A stretch of 64,000 bases of DNA. Origin: RPQJ01 sp963762315. GTDB lineage: Bacteria; Pseudomonadota; Gammaproteobacteria; Steroidobacterales; Steroidobacteraceae. Positions 36,579 to 45,933 of this stretch are shown piece by piece. Under the pieces are notes generated by a model. The model was given only the letters and a program-made list of their open reading frames with translations, did not search any database and had not been told where the DNA came from. The position numbers were made by a program, and so were the translations under genes. Position 1 is the stretch's first letter. The number at the start of each line of letters is the position of its first letter. The stretch is from contig CAVXKO010000003.1 of the NCBI GenBank assembly GCA_963762315.1, forward strand, positions 558,001 through 622,000, written 5' to 3'.

Positions 36579-37535
36579 ATGAAGCATTCGAACCTGGTGC
36601 TGCGACGCCTGCTCCCGCTGGCGGCCCTGCTGCTGCCCCTGGCCGGCTGGGCCGAGGTGCCCGCCAACGCGCCGAATGCCGGCGCAGCGTACTCCGCGAA
36701 GGGCGCGGACACGTGCCTCAGCTGCCACGACGAAGAGGCCGTCAACGGCGTCTTCCACACGAAGCACGGCAACCCCGGGGATGCGCGCAGCCCGTTCGGC
36801 AAGGGCAACCTGCAGTGCGAGGCTTGCCACGGCCCGGGCGGTAACCACACGAAGAAAGTGAAGAAGGGCGAGAGCCGTCCGCCGATGGTCCGCTTCGGCC
36901 GCGATTCCGAAACGCCGGTGTCCGCGCAGAACGGGATGTGCCTCGGCTGCCACGAGAAGTCGATCGGCGCGGCCTGGCACAGCGGGCCGCACGACACGAA
37001 CGACGTGACCTGCGCCGCCTGCCACGACAGCCATACGAAGAAGGACGCGGTGCTCGCGCGCAGCACGCAGCCCGAGGTGTGCTACACGTGCCACGTCGGC
37101 GAGCGCAGCCAGTTCACCAAGCCGTATTCGCACCCGTTGCACCAGGGCAAGATCGCCTGCGGCGACTGCCACACGCCGCACGGCACGACGGCCGAGAAGC
37201 AACTCGTCAAGAATTCGGTGAACGACACCTGCTACGAATGCCACGCCGAGAAACGCGGCCCGTTCGTCTGGGAGCACGCGCCGGTCTCCGAGAACTGCGA
37301 CAACTGCCACGCGCCGCACGGCTCGACGAGCCCCGGCATGCTGAAGGCCCGCGGCCCGATCCTGTGCCAGTCGTGCCACTCGCAGCAGAACCATCCGAGC
37401 TACTCGTACGGGCCTTCGAACCTGCCCGGCGGCGGCGGTCCGCCCGTCACCACGCTCGCGGTGGGTAATTGCATGAACTGTCACTCGCAGGTGCATGGCT
37501 CCAACCATCCCTCGGGCTCGACGCTGACTCGGTGA
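36579..37535 (+). CDS. mtrA: periplasmic decaheme cytochrome, MtrA/DmsE family
   Basis: 318 residues, intact. Signal peptide to about residue 25 (LLLPLAGWAE), then ten CXXCH motifs: CLSCH, CEACH, CLGCH, CAACH, CYTCH, CGDCH, CYECH, CDNCH, CQSCH, CMNCH. Length and heme count match MtrA of Shewanella (about 330 residues, ten hemes) and PioA/MtoA/DmsE. It should sit inside the MtrB barrel and wire the periplasm to the surface cytochromes. It follows the third decaheme gene by 32 bp and precedes mtrB by 5 bp. Confidence 0.93.
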   Translation: MKHSNLVLRRLLPLAALLLPLAGWAEVPANAPNAGAAYSAKGADTCLSCHDEEAVNGVFHTKHGNPGDARSPFGKGNLQCEACHGPGGNHTKKVKKGESRPPMVRFGRDSETPVSAQNGMCLGCHEKSIGAAWHSGPHDTNDVTCAACHDSHTKKDAVLARSTQPEVCYTCHVGERSQFTKPYSHPLHQGKIACGDCHTPHGTTAEKQLVKNSVNDTCYECHAEKRGPFVWEHAPVSENCDNCHAPHGSTSPGMLKARGPILCQSCHSQQNHPSYSYGPSNLPGGGGPPVTTLAVGNCMNCHSQVHGSNHPSGSTLTR

Positions 37536-37540
37536 ACGCC

Positions 37541-39679
37541 ATGAACAAGCGCAGCACGACACTTTCGCTCGCGGTGGCCTCGGTCCTGCTCGCCGCGGGT
37601 GCGGCGCAGGCGCAGGAAGCGGCGGCCCCGGCCTCGCCGGATCCCAGCACATGGGTCTGCAAGAAATGCCCGTTCCCGAAGGGCTATGACGGCTCCGCGG
37701 AACTGGGCGCCGGCTACCTGAGCGACGATTCCGCCGCGTTCGGCGACGGCACGGGCCTCGACGAGAAGGGCGCGTACGTGGTCGCGGGGGCCGAAGGCAA
37801 GGCCATCACCGACTCGGGCTACACGCTCTCGTACGACCTGCGCAACCTCGGGCTCGACTCGCGCGAGGCGCGCATCGACGGCGGCAAGCAGGGCGCCTAC
37901 GACTTCTCCGTGTTCTACGACCGCGTCCCGCGACGCATCACCGACACGGCGCAGACACCGTTCGCCGGACTCGGCAGTTCGGACCTCACGCTGCCCTCGG
38001 GCTGGGTCACCGGTGGCAGCACCGCCGGCATGACGCAACTCGACGACAGCCTGCGCACGGTGGACGTCGGTTTCGATCGCGACCGCTACGGTGCGGCCGC
38101 CGGATTCTGGCTCGGCAAGAACGTCGTCTTCGGCGTCGATTACAAGCACGACGAACGCGACGGCACGCGTCCGATGCTCGGCTCGTTCGGCAGCGTCTCG
38201 ACGCAGTTCCTGCGCCCGGTGAGCGATTCCACCGACCGCCTCAACGCCACGGCGCGTTACGAGGGTTCGCGCTGGTTCGCGCAGGTCGGTTACTACGCGT
38301 CGATCTACAACAACGACGCGTCGAAGCTGCGCTGGGAAAACCCGTTCAACGCGTTCGTGCCGGGCGGCGAAGCCGGGCAGATGGCGCTAGAGCCGGACAA
38401 CGACTACCAGGAGATCTCGCTGTCCGCGGGATTCCACGGCCTGCCGTGGAACACGGTGATCGGCTTCTCGGCGGCGGCCGGCGAAGGCACGCAGGACATG
38501 AAGTTCCTGCCGTACACCATCAACCCGAACCTCCTGACCGATGCGCTGCCGGGCTCGAGCCTCGACGGCAAGGTCAAGGTCAATCGCGCCGATCTCACCG
38601 TGAGCCTGCGGCCGATCGACCGGCTGCGCCTGCGCGGCGCGGTGGCCTGGGACGAGCGCAAGAACGAAACGAACCAGGACTTCTACACGTCGATCATCCA
38701 CACCGACCTGTTCCCGGTGACGGACGACCGCCTGAACCCGGTGTACAGCTACGAGCGCATGCGCCTCACGGGCAGTGCGGATTTCGACATCTACCACGAC
38801 CTCACGGTCGGGGTGGGCGGCGAGTACCGCACGATCGACCGCAAGGGCACGACGCAGGAAGTGAAGAGCGAGGACACGCAGGACGGCTGGGGCCGCGTGC
38901 AGTACCGGCCGAACGGCTACCTCGGTTTCGTCCTGAAGGGCGGCATCGAGGAGCGCGATCCGGACAAGTACGACACGTCCGTCGCGGCCGGCTTGGGCCA
39001 GAACCCGCTGATGCGCAAGTACAACCTCGCGTACCGGTATCGTTCCTACGGCGATTTCCTCGCCAACGCCGCGCTCGGTTCGCTGCCGCTCACGTTGAGC
39101 GCGAACGCGTTCTACGGCGACGACAGCTACATGCAGTCCGACCTTGGCATGATCTCCGGCCTCGATCGCCGCTACGGCGTCGATCTCACCTGGGCGGTGA
39201 ACGACAAGGTTTCGGCGTATGCCGCGGCCGGCCGCGAGAAGATCTCGTCGAAGTCCAGGGGCAGCGCGAGCTTCGCGAGCGCCGACTGGCGCGCCGAAGT
39301 GGACGACGACTTCCAGACCTACGGCGGCGGCGTGCACGCGCGCCTCGCCGACGACCTCTCGCTGAACCTCGACTACACCTACGCGAAGGGCCAGTCGGAC
39401 ACGACCATCACGGGCGTGTCGGCCGGCGCGTTCCCGACGGTGAACAGCAAGCTCAACACGCTGAAGGCGGACTTCACGTACGGGCTGTCGAAGCGCACGG
39501 ACATCGTGTTCTCGTACTGGCACGAGCGCCTGAGCAGCGACGACTGGGCGATCCAGGGCGTCGAGCCGGCGACGCTGCCGACCGTGCTTGCGCTCGGCTA
39601 CGACCCGAACAACTACAGCGTCAACTACGTGACGGCTTCGGTGCGGTACTACTTCAAGCCGCGCGGCGCGGAAGAGTAG
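37541..39679 (+). CDS. mtrB: MtrB/PioB-family outer-membrane beta-barrel
   Basis: 712 residues. Signal peptide ending AQAQE (about residue 24), then CKKCPFPKGY, the N-terminal CXXC motif characteristic of MtrB-type porins, followed by a long series of alternating beta strands with aromatic/charged pairs (SAELGAGYLSDDSAAFGDGT onward) ending in a terminal aromatic strand (VTASVRYYFKPRG). It sheaths MtrA and lets it cross the outer membrane. The last 31 bp overlap the end of the convergent NAD-binding gene. Confidence 0.93.
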   Translation: MNKRSTTLSLAVASVLLAAGAAQAQEAAAPASPDPSTWVCKKCPFPKGYDGSAELGAGYLSDDSAAFGDGTGLDEKGAYVVAGAEGKAITDSGYTLSYDLRNLGLDSREARIDGGKQGAYDFSVFYDRVPRRITDTAQTPFAGLGSSDLTLPSGWVTGGSTAGMTQLDDSLRTVDVGFDRDRYGAAAGFWLGKNVVFGVDYKHDERDGTRPMLGSFGSVSTQFLRPVSDSTDRLNATARYEGSRWFAQVGYYASIYNNDASKLRWENPFNAFVPGGEAGQMALEPDNDYQEISLSAGFHGLPWNTVIGFSAAAGEGTQDMKFLPYTINPNLLTDALPGSSLDGKVKVNRADLTVSLRPIDRLRLRGAVAWDERKNETNQDFYTSIIHTDLFPVTDDRLNPVYSYERMRLTGSADFDIYHDLTVGVGGEYRTIDRKGTTQEVKSEDTQDGWGRVQYRPNGYLGFVLKGGIEERDPDKYDTSVAAGLGQNPLMRKYNLAYRYRSYGDFLANAALGSLPLTLSANAFYGDDSYMQSDLGMISGLDRRYGVDLTWAVNDKVSAYAAAGREKISSKSRGSASFASADWRAEVDDDFQTYGGGVHARLADDLSLNLDYTYAKGQSDTTITGVSAGAFPTVNSKLNTLKADFTYGLSKRTDIVFSYWHERLSSDDWAIQGVEPATLPTVLALGYDPNNYSVNYVTASVRYYFKPRGAEE

Positions 39680-41130
39680 GAACGCGAGCGTTCGAGCGCC
39701 GACGCGCGCCGCTCGATGGCGCGCGTTATGCCTTTGAACAGGAACAGGTGCGCGGGCACCAGCGCATACCAGTAGAGCAGCCCGAGCACGCCGGCGGGAT
39801 GCCAGTACGCGGTCGAGTTCACCGACGAGCCGCGCCCGCCTTCCCCCGGCTTCACCACGAACTCGAGCATCCCCGCGCCGGGCGCCTTCATTTCCATTCG
39901 CAGCGTCAGCCGGCGGCCCGGCTCGAGCGCGATCACCCGCCACGAATCGATCACGTCGCCGACGCGCAGTTCGGCGGGATGGCGGCGCGTGCGGCGACAG
40001 CTCGGCCCACCGACGAGCCAGTCGAGCCCGCGGCGGACGTTCCACAGCAGGTCCGCGAAGTACCAGCCTTCGTCGCCGCCGATCGCGCAGACGGTTTCGA
40101 ACACGGCCTCGGGCGAGGCATCGCCGGCCGCCGTTGCCCCGGCGCGCATCGCATAGAATCCGTACTCGGGGCGGAAGTTCCGGCAGGCAATCGCGCCTTC
40201 GACCCAGCGTGCGACGACCGTGTGGTTGCGGTCGGCGTCGATCGCGGCCTGGATCGACTCCTCGAGGTTCAGGCGCCGTCGCGGCACCAGCCGGCGCAGG
40301 TCGGTGTCGTCCGCGATGAAATCGTGCTCCAGGCCCTGCACGAGCGCCTGGGCGATGCCGATGGGCACCGAGGTGACGAACCTGAGCCAGTACGACGACA
40401 GCTTCGGCGTCAGTACGGGCACCGCGACGATGCGCACCTTCCGTCCGACCAGCCGGCCGTAGCAGCGCATGATCTGTTCGTAGGTCACCGTGTCGGGCCC
40501 GCCGGTGTCGAACGTCCGGCCCGCGGCCGCGTCGAGTTCCGCCAGCGCAATGAGGTCGTCGAGCAGGTCGTCGAGCGCCACTGGCGTCGAGCGCGACTGC
40601 ACCCACCGCGGCGTGATCATCAGCGGCAGGTGATTGACGAGGTCGCGGATGACTTCGTACGCCGCCGATCCCGGGCCGATGATCATGCCGGCGCGCAGTT
40701 CCGTGACCGGCACACCGCTCTGGCGCAGGACCTCGCCGGTCTCCTCGCGCGAGCGCAGGTGCTCCGAGTTCGGCCGGTGCGGAATGAGGCCGCCGAGATA
40801 GACGATGCGCTGCACACCGGCGGCAGCGGCAGCCCTGCCGAAATTCCCCGCCGCTTCGCGGTCCAGAGAGGCGAACCCGCGGCCCGCCGCCATCGAGTGG
40901 ACGAGGTAGAACGCAGTGTGCACACCGGCGAGCGCCGCAACGAGCGACCGCGGATCGAGGGCGTCGGCGGAAACGATCTCGAGGCCGTGCCAGCCGCGCC
41001 CTTCGAGCACCTCGCGATTGCGCGCGCTGGCCCGGACCGACTTGCCCGCGGCCAGCAGCTTCGGCACGAGGTTCGTGCCGATGTAGCCGCTCGCCCCGAA
41101 GACGAGATACCGCCGCGGGTCGGCGGTCAT
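39649..41130 (-). CDS. NAD(P)-binding Rossmann protein with C-terminal DUF2867-type domain
   Basis: 493 residues. N-terminal GASGYIGTNLVPKLL nucleotide site (about residues 12-26), extended-SDR/NAD(P)H-binding pattern through RIVYLGGLIP and VTELRAGMIIGPGS. The C-terminal 170 residues (ETVCAIGGDEGWYFADLLWN, PGRRLTLRMEMKAPG, STAYWHPAGVLGLLYWYAL) match the DUF2867 pattern that often follows such Rossmann domains. Substrate unknown. It lies 10 bp after the UbiA-type gene, so the two are probably one operon. Confidence 0.87.
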   Translation of the reverse strand: MTADPRRYLVFGASGYIGTNLVPKLLAAGKSVRASARNREVLEGRGWHGLEIVSADALDPRSLVAALAGVHTAFYLVHSMAAGRGFASLDREAAGNFGRAAAAAGVQRIVYLGGLIPHRPNSEHLRSREETGEVLRQSGVPVTELRAGMIIGPGSAAYEVIRDLVNHLPLMITPRWVQSRSTPVALDDLLDDLIALAELDAAAGRTFDTGGPDTVTYEQIMRCYGRLVGRKVRIVAVPVLTPKLSSYWLRFVTSVPIGIAQALVQGLEHDFIADDTDLRRLVPRRRLNLEESIQAAIDADRNHTVVARWVEGAIACRNFRPEYGFYAMRAGATAAGDASPEAVFETVCAIGGDEGWYFADLLWNVRRGLDWLVGGPSCRRTRRHPAELRVGDVIDSWRVIALEPGRRLTLRMEMKAPGAGMLEFVVKPGEGGRGSSVNSTAYWHPAGVLGLLYWYALVPAHLFLFKGITRAIERRASALERSRSYSSAPRGLK

Positions 41131-41140
41131 CCGCGCGGCG

Positions 41141-42112
41141 TCACGCCGCGAACAGCGAACCGACGACCAGCAGCACCGAGCCCGCCACCTGGAGGCCGAG
41201 CGTCATCTCGATGCTCCTGGTCAGCGCCCCGCGGTCGAATTCGTCGCGGATGCCGCTCGACGCCTTGATGCCGCCGAGCATCACCGCCACGCCGCCCGCG
41301 GCCACCCACCACGGCATCGCGCCGGTGAGCGACAGCAGCAACAGGCAAGCGAAGGCGACGACGTGCAGCGCCACGTAGAGCTTGCGCGAACCGTCGGGGC
41401 CGAGCCGCACGACCATGGTGCGCTTGCCGCTCGCGCCGTCCGCCTTGCGGTCCGGCACCGAGTTGATGAGCAGGATGAGCGTGACCCACAGGCCGGTCGG
41501 CAGGGCCACGAGCACCGTCGGCCAGTCCACCACGGAACTCTGCAGCCACGCGGCGCCGCACACCGGCAGCAGCCCGAAGGCGACGCAGATGCAGAATTCG
41601 CCGAGTCCGCGGCCCGCGAGCTGCACGCGCGGCAGCGAGTACAGCACCGCGATCGCGATGCCTGCCAGGCCGAACAGCAGCACCATCGGGCCCTTGAGGT
41701 AGGCGAGCCACAGCCCGAACACGCTCGCGAGGGCCAGCAGGCCGATGCCCCAGCGGTTCATCTCGGCTGCGGACATGATGCGGTTCTGGATGAAACGCGA
41801 GCCGCCCGTGTACGGGTAGATGCGCTCGAGGTTGACGCGATCGGTGCCCGTCACCTCGTCGCCGACGTCGTTCAGCACGTTGCTGGCTGCATGTACCAGC
41901 GCAGTTGCGACGAGGGCCAGCAGCGCGACGATCAGGTCGAAGTGACCGGACACGGCCGCGCCCCACGCGGTGCCGACCACGACCGGCAGCACGGAGGCGG
42001 TGAGGAACTTGGGCCGGGTGGCGAGGAACAGCCGGCGCGCCTTGCGCCCGAGGCTGTCGCCGGCCAGGTCCTCGATCCGAGGCTCGAGGGGTGAAGTGGC
42101 TTCCTTGATCAT
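41141..42112 (-). CDS. UbiA-family prenyltransferase (MenA-like)
   Basis: 323 residues with about eight helices. First Asp-rich motif NVLNDVGDEVTGTD (about residue 80) and second motif NSVPDRKADGASGKRT bind prenyl diphosphate through Mg. The pattern is closest in feel to 1,4-dihydroxy-2-naphthoate polyprenyltransferases, which would make demethylmenaquinone, but other UbiA types (heme O, chlorophyll, aromatic) cannot be excluded. ATG 42112 is preferred to an upstream 42139. Co-oriented with the Rossmann/DUF2867 gene. Confidence 0.85.
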   Translation of the reverse strand: MIKEATSPLEPRIEDLAGDSLGRKARRLFLATRPKFLTASVLPVVVGTAWGAAVSGHFDLIVALLALVATALVHAASNVLNDVGDEVTGTDRVNLERIYPYTGGSRFIQNRIMSAAEMNRWGIGLLALASVFGLWLAYLKGPMVLLFGLAGIAIAVLYSLPRVQLAGRGLGEFCICVAFGLLPVCGAAWLQSSVVDWPTVLVALPTGLWVTLILLINSVPDRKADGASGKRTMVVRLGPDGSRKLYVALHVVAFACLLLLSLTGAMPWWVAAGGVAVMLGGIKASSGIRDEFDRGALTRSIEMTLGLQVAGSVLLVVGSLFAA

Positions 42113-42163
42113 GCGTCGGCTCCCGTGGGTGCGGTGCACGCTAGCGACCCACGGCCCCGGCGG

Positions 42164-42814
42164 TCAAGTGCCGGACGCACGGCCCTGGGCCGCGTCGTCC
42201 GTCCGGGCGGCGTTGCGGACCCGCACGGCTTCCTCCTGGTCGACGGCGTCGAGCTGGTCCTCGACGAAGCGCAGCGAGGTGTCGATCTCCGGCAGCAGCA
42301 CGTTTTCCAGGGCGCGCGCACGCCTCTCGGTGCGCACGTACTCGCGGATCAGGCGCCGCAGGTTGCCGGCCAGGGCCGCCAGCGCGGCATGGTCGATCGT
42401 CACCTGGCGGAAGGCCCGGGCGCAGGCTCGCAGCTCGGGCGTGGCCTGCGGCAACGGCGCGGTCCCGGCGCCCTCCGGGATGTCGAGGTGCGCCTCGACG
42501 AGGCCGAGGCCGAGGAACCGCCGGCGGTCGCGCCTCAGCAGGGCGGCGTCGAGCGGCCAGGGTGGGGCCACCGTCAGGTCGTCGAAGCCATGCGCCTCGA
42601 CGGCGGCGCAAAAGGCTGCACGGGCGGCCGCTTCGTGCTCTCGCACCTGTCTCTGCAACGCGTTGTGCTCGCGGAGCTGGCGGAGGATCTCGGTCGCGAG
42701 CATCACGCGCTTTTCGTCGAGCAGCTCGTAGCCTTCCTGCACCAGCCGGCGTTCGTCGCGCAGTTCGAGCAGCGCGACGCGCGTGGCGATGATGACGGCG
42801 CCGAGGTCAGGCAC
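42164..42814 (-). CDS. ntpD: V/A-type ATPase subunit D
   Basis: 216 residues, mostly alpha-helical coiled coil as expected for the central stalk. N-terminal ATRVALLELRDERRLVQEGY and C-terminal RRLIREYVRTERRARALENVLLP are typical. Last gene of the ATPase operon; overlaps the subunit B gene by 8 bp. Confidence 0.93.
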   Translation of the reverse strand: MPDLGAVIIATRVALLELRDERRLVQEGYELLDEKRVMLATEILRQLREHNALQRQVREHEAAARAAFCAAVEAHGFDDLTVAPPWPLDAALLRRDRRRFLGLGLVEAHLDIPEGAGTAPLPQATPELRACARAFRQVTIDHAALAALAGNLRRLIREYVRTERRARALENVLLPEIDTSLRFVEDQLDAVDQEEAVRVRNAARTDDAAQGRASGT

Positions 42815-44195
42815 GTTCCGGCTCCGCGAGGTGCTTCTGGATCTGCGCGTTCGACAGGCGGGTCAGCTCGTTCGCGGGCAGGCCGCGCAGTACCGCCCAG
42901 CCGGCCTCCATGCTCTCCTCGAGGGTGCGCGCGGATTTCTGGTGCGCGAACTCCTCCTCGAACCGCATGCCGAAGGCGAGGAAGCGGCGGTCCGCCTCAG
43001 GCAATCCCTGTTCGCCCATCACGCTCGCCAGCACGCGCATGCGGATGGCGCGGGCATAGGCCGCGAACAACTGGTGCGCGAGCGCGGGGTGATCGGGATC
43101 CGTGAACCCCTCGCCGGTGCCCGCATCCATCAGGCGCGACAGGCTCGGCAGCACGCGCACCGGGGGGTAGATGCCGCGGCGGTCGAGCTCGCGGTCGAGC
43201 ACGATCTGCCCTTCGGTGATGTAGCCGGTCAGATCGGGAATCGGGTGGCCGATGTCGTCGCCCGGCATCGTCAGGATCGGCAGCTGCGTGAGTGTGCCGG
43301 GGCGGCCGCGGATGCAGCCGGCCCGCTCGTAGAGCGCGGCGAGGTCCGAGTACATGTAGCCGGGATACCCCTTGCGCCCGGGGATCTCGCCGTGGCTCGC
43401 GGAGACCTCGCGCAAGGCCTCGCAGTAGTTGGTCATGTCCGTGAGGATCACGAGCACGTGCCGGCCTTCGACGAAGGCGAGGTATTCCGCGGCCGTCAGC
43501 GCATAGCGGGGCGTCAGCAGGCGCTGCATGCCCGGTTCGTCGGCGAGGTTCAGGAACAGCGCCGTGTGGCCGAGGGCGCCGGTCGCTTCCATCGCGACAC
43601 GGAACTGGTCCGCGGTCTCGTGCGGCACGCCGATGCCGGCGAATACAACCGCGAACGTCTGCGACTGGTCGCCGCGCAGTCGGGCGCGCTGCGCGATTTC
43701 CGCCGCGAGCCGGTCGTGCGGCAGGCCGCCCGCGGAAAAGATCGGCAGCTTCTGGCCGCGCACGAGGCTGTTCATCACGTCGATGGTGGAGACACCGGTC
43801 TCGATAAAATCGCGCGGCAGCGCGCGCCAGGAGGGATTGATCGCGAGTCCCTCGATGCGCATGCGGGCGCGAGCGGACACGGGCGGTCCGCCGTCGATGG
43901 GACGGCCCACGCTGTCGAACACCCGCCCGAGCAGGTTCGGGCCGACGCCGAACAGCAGCGGCTCGGGGCGGACGCGGATGCGCGTGCCGCCGAGGCCGAG
44001 GCCCGCGGTCGACTGCAGCACCTCGATCACCATCGAGTCGACGTCGAGCGCAGCGACGCGGCCGAGCCGCGTCGTGCCGTCGGTTCCGACGACCTCGACC
44101 GCGGCGTTGAGTCCGACGCGCGCCGCGCGCTTCGCGAAGAGCAGCGGCCCCTCGATGCGCGTGACCGCATCCTCGAGCAGCAGGTCAGCCCGCAT
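42807..44195 (-). CDS. ntpB: V/A-type ATPase subunit B (non-catalytic)
   Basis: 462 residues. Regulatory nucleotide-binding subunit: FIETGVSTIDVMNSLVRGQK, the modified P-loop region IFSAGGLPHDRLAAEIAQRA, FVEGRHVLVILTDMTNYCEA and REVSASHGEIPGRKGYPGYM. It lacks a Walker-A GKT, as B subunits do. Overlaps subunit A gene by 11 bp. Confidence 0.96.
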   Translation of the reverse strand: MRADLLLEDAVTRIEGPLLFAKRAARVGLNAAVEVVGTDGTTRLGRVAALDVDSMVIEVLQSTAGLGLGGTRIRVRPEPLLFGVGPNLLGRVFDSVGRPIDGGPPVSARARMRIEGLAINPSWRALPRDFIETGVSTIDVMNSLVRGQKLPIFSAGGLPHDRLAAEIAQRARLRGDQSQTFAVVFAGIGVPHETADQFRVAMEATGALGHTALFLNLADEPGMQRLLTPRYALTAAEYLAFVEGRHVLVILTDMTNYCEALREVSASHGEIPGRKGYPGYMYSDLAALYERAGCIRGRPGTLTQLPILTMPGDDIGHPIPDLTGYITEGQIVLDRELDRRGIYPPVRVLPSLSRLMDAGTGEGFTDPDHPALAHQLFAAYARAIRMRVLASVMGEQGLPEADRRFLAFGMRFEEEFAHQKSARTLEESMEAGWAVLRGLPANELTRLSNAQIQKHLAEPERA

Positions 44196-45933
44196 GCGCG
44201 CTCTCCGGTTGCAGCGAGTCGAACTCGAAGTCGATCTGGCGCGGCAGTTGCTTCAGCCGGCGCAGGTCCGGCTCGCCGAATTCCTCGCCGAGGCGCTGCA
44301 GCTGGCGCAGGCCGGGCAGGGCCGAGAGGCGCGCGGGCGCGATGCCGCCTTCGACCGCGGCCTCGGCGCGATCCATGAAGTGCAGCAGCACGCCGAGCAT
44401 CGCGACCTGCCGCTGCGGCGAGCAGTAGCGGTCCACCTTCGAGAACGAGGACTGGCGCAGGAAGCCTTCGTTGAAGAGGTCCGCGCAGAGCAGCTTCACC
44501 TGCTGCTCCGGCGGCAGCGCATCGCGCCCGACGATGCGTGCCATGCGCTCGAGATGCGCCTGCGTCTCGAGCAGCGCAAGCACGCGCTGGCGCTGCGCGA
44601 TCCAGTCGGGGTTGCCCGCGCGCTTCCACCAGCCGGCGAGTTCGTCCGCATCGGCGCCGTACGACTGCAGCGGGTGGATCGCCGGATAGAAGCGCGCCTG
44701 CGCGCGCTGGCGGTCGAGCGCCCAGAAGCACTTCACGTAGCGCTTGGTGTGCAAGGTGACGGGCTCGGAGAAATCGCCCGAGGGCGGGCTGATCGCTCCG
44801 ATGATGGTTACGGAGCCTTCGGTGCCCGCGAGCGTGGTCACGCGGGCCGCGCGCTCGTAGAACTCGGCCAGGCGCGAACTGAGGTAGGCGGGGTAACCCG
44901 CTTCGCCCGGCAGTTCGCCCAGCCGACCGGAAACTTCGCGCAGTGCCTCCGCCCAGCGGCTCGTCGAATCGGCCATCAGCGCGACGTTCAGGCCCTGGTC
45001 GCGGAAGTACTCGGCGACGGTGATGGCGGTGTAGATGCTCGCTTCGCGCGCCGCGACCGGCATATTCGACGTGTTCGCGATGATCACGGTGCGCTCGGCG
45101 AGCGGCCGGCCGCTGCGCGGGTCGTCGAGCTTCGGGAACTCGTCCAGCACCTCCGCCATCTCGTTGCCGCGCTCGCCGCAGCCGACGTACACGATGACGT
45201 CTGCGTCGCACCACTTGGCGAGCGCTTCCTGCAGTACCGTCTTGCCGGTGCCGAAGCCGCCGGGCAGGGCTGCGCGCCCGCCACGCGCAACCGGGAACAG
45301 CGTGTCGATGATGCGCTGGCCGGTGATCATCGGGGCGTTGGCGCCGAGCCGCTGCCTGACGGGGCGCGCGCGGCGCACCGGCCAGGAGTGGCGCATCGCA
45401 ACCTCGTGGCGCGTGCCGTCGGCCGCAATCACGACGGCGATCGTCGCGTCGTCGTCGTACTCGCCCGGCTCCGCCAGCCACTCGACCCGGCCGGAGATCT
45501 GCGGCGGGACGAGCACGAGTTGCGGCAACGGTGCCGTCACCTGCGCCAGGGTCGCGCCCGCCGCGACGTTCGCGCCGACCTCGACGGCCGGGTTCATGGT
45601 GAATCTCGCGGACGTTCGCACCTCGAGCCCTGCGTGGATGCGGAAATCGTCGGTGCCGGTGAGCCGCCGGAGCAGTCCGTCGAAAATGCCGCCGAGCAGC
45701 CCGGGGCCGAGCGGCACGGAGAGCGACTGGCCGGTCCCGTGGACGCTGTCCCCGGGCTCGAGCCCGGTCGTGTCCTCGTACACCTGCGCGACCAGTTCGT
45801 CGCCGCGCAGCTGGATCACTTCGCCGAGCAGCTTGCGCGGGCCGACCTCGAGCGCCTCGTAGACGTGAAACGCGCCGTCGACGCGCGCGCGCAGCACGGG
45901 CCCGCCGATCCAGGTAATGCGTGCGGTGCTCAT
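44185..45933 (-). CDS. ntpA: V/A-type ATPase subunit A (catalytic)
   Basis: 582 residues. Walker A GGFGTGKTVLQ (about residue 225), catalytic CGERGNEMAEVL (GER), VALMADSTSRWAEALREVSG, and the A-type extra domain before the P-loop. The start at 45933 gives the standard N-terminus (MSTARITWIGGPVLRARV) and overlaps the subunit E stop. Confidence 0.97.
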   Translation of the reverse strand: MSTARITWIGGPVLRARVDGAFHVYEALEVGPRKLLGEVIQLRGDELVAQVYEDTTGLEPGDSVHGTGQSLSVPLGPGLLGGIFDGLLRRLTGTDDFRIHAGLEVRTSARFTMNPAVEVGANVAAGATLAQVTAPLPQLVLVPPQISGRVEWLAEPGEYDDDATIAVVIAADGTRHEVAMRHSWPVRRARPVRQRLGANAPMITGQRIIDTLFPVARGGRAALPGGFGTGKTVLQEALAKWCDADVIVYVGCGERGNEMAEVLDEFPKLDDPRSGRPLAERTVIIANTSNMPVAAREASIYTAITVAEYFRDQGLNVALMADSTSRWAEALREVSGRLGELPGEAGYPAYLSSRLAEFYERAARVTTLAGTEGSVTIIGAISPPSGDFSEPVTLHTKRYVKCFWALDRQRAQARFYPAIHPLQSYGADADELAGWWKRAGNPDWIAQRQRVLALLETQAHLERMARIVGRDALPPEQQVKLLCADLFNEGFLRQSSFSKVDRYCSPQRQVAMLGVLLHFMDRAEAAVEGGIAPARLSALPGLRQLQRLGEEFGEPDLRRLKQLPRQIDFEFDSLQPESAHAG

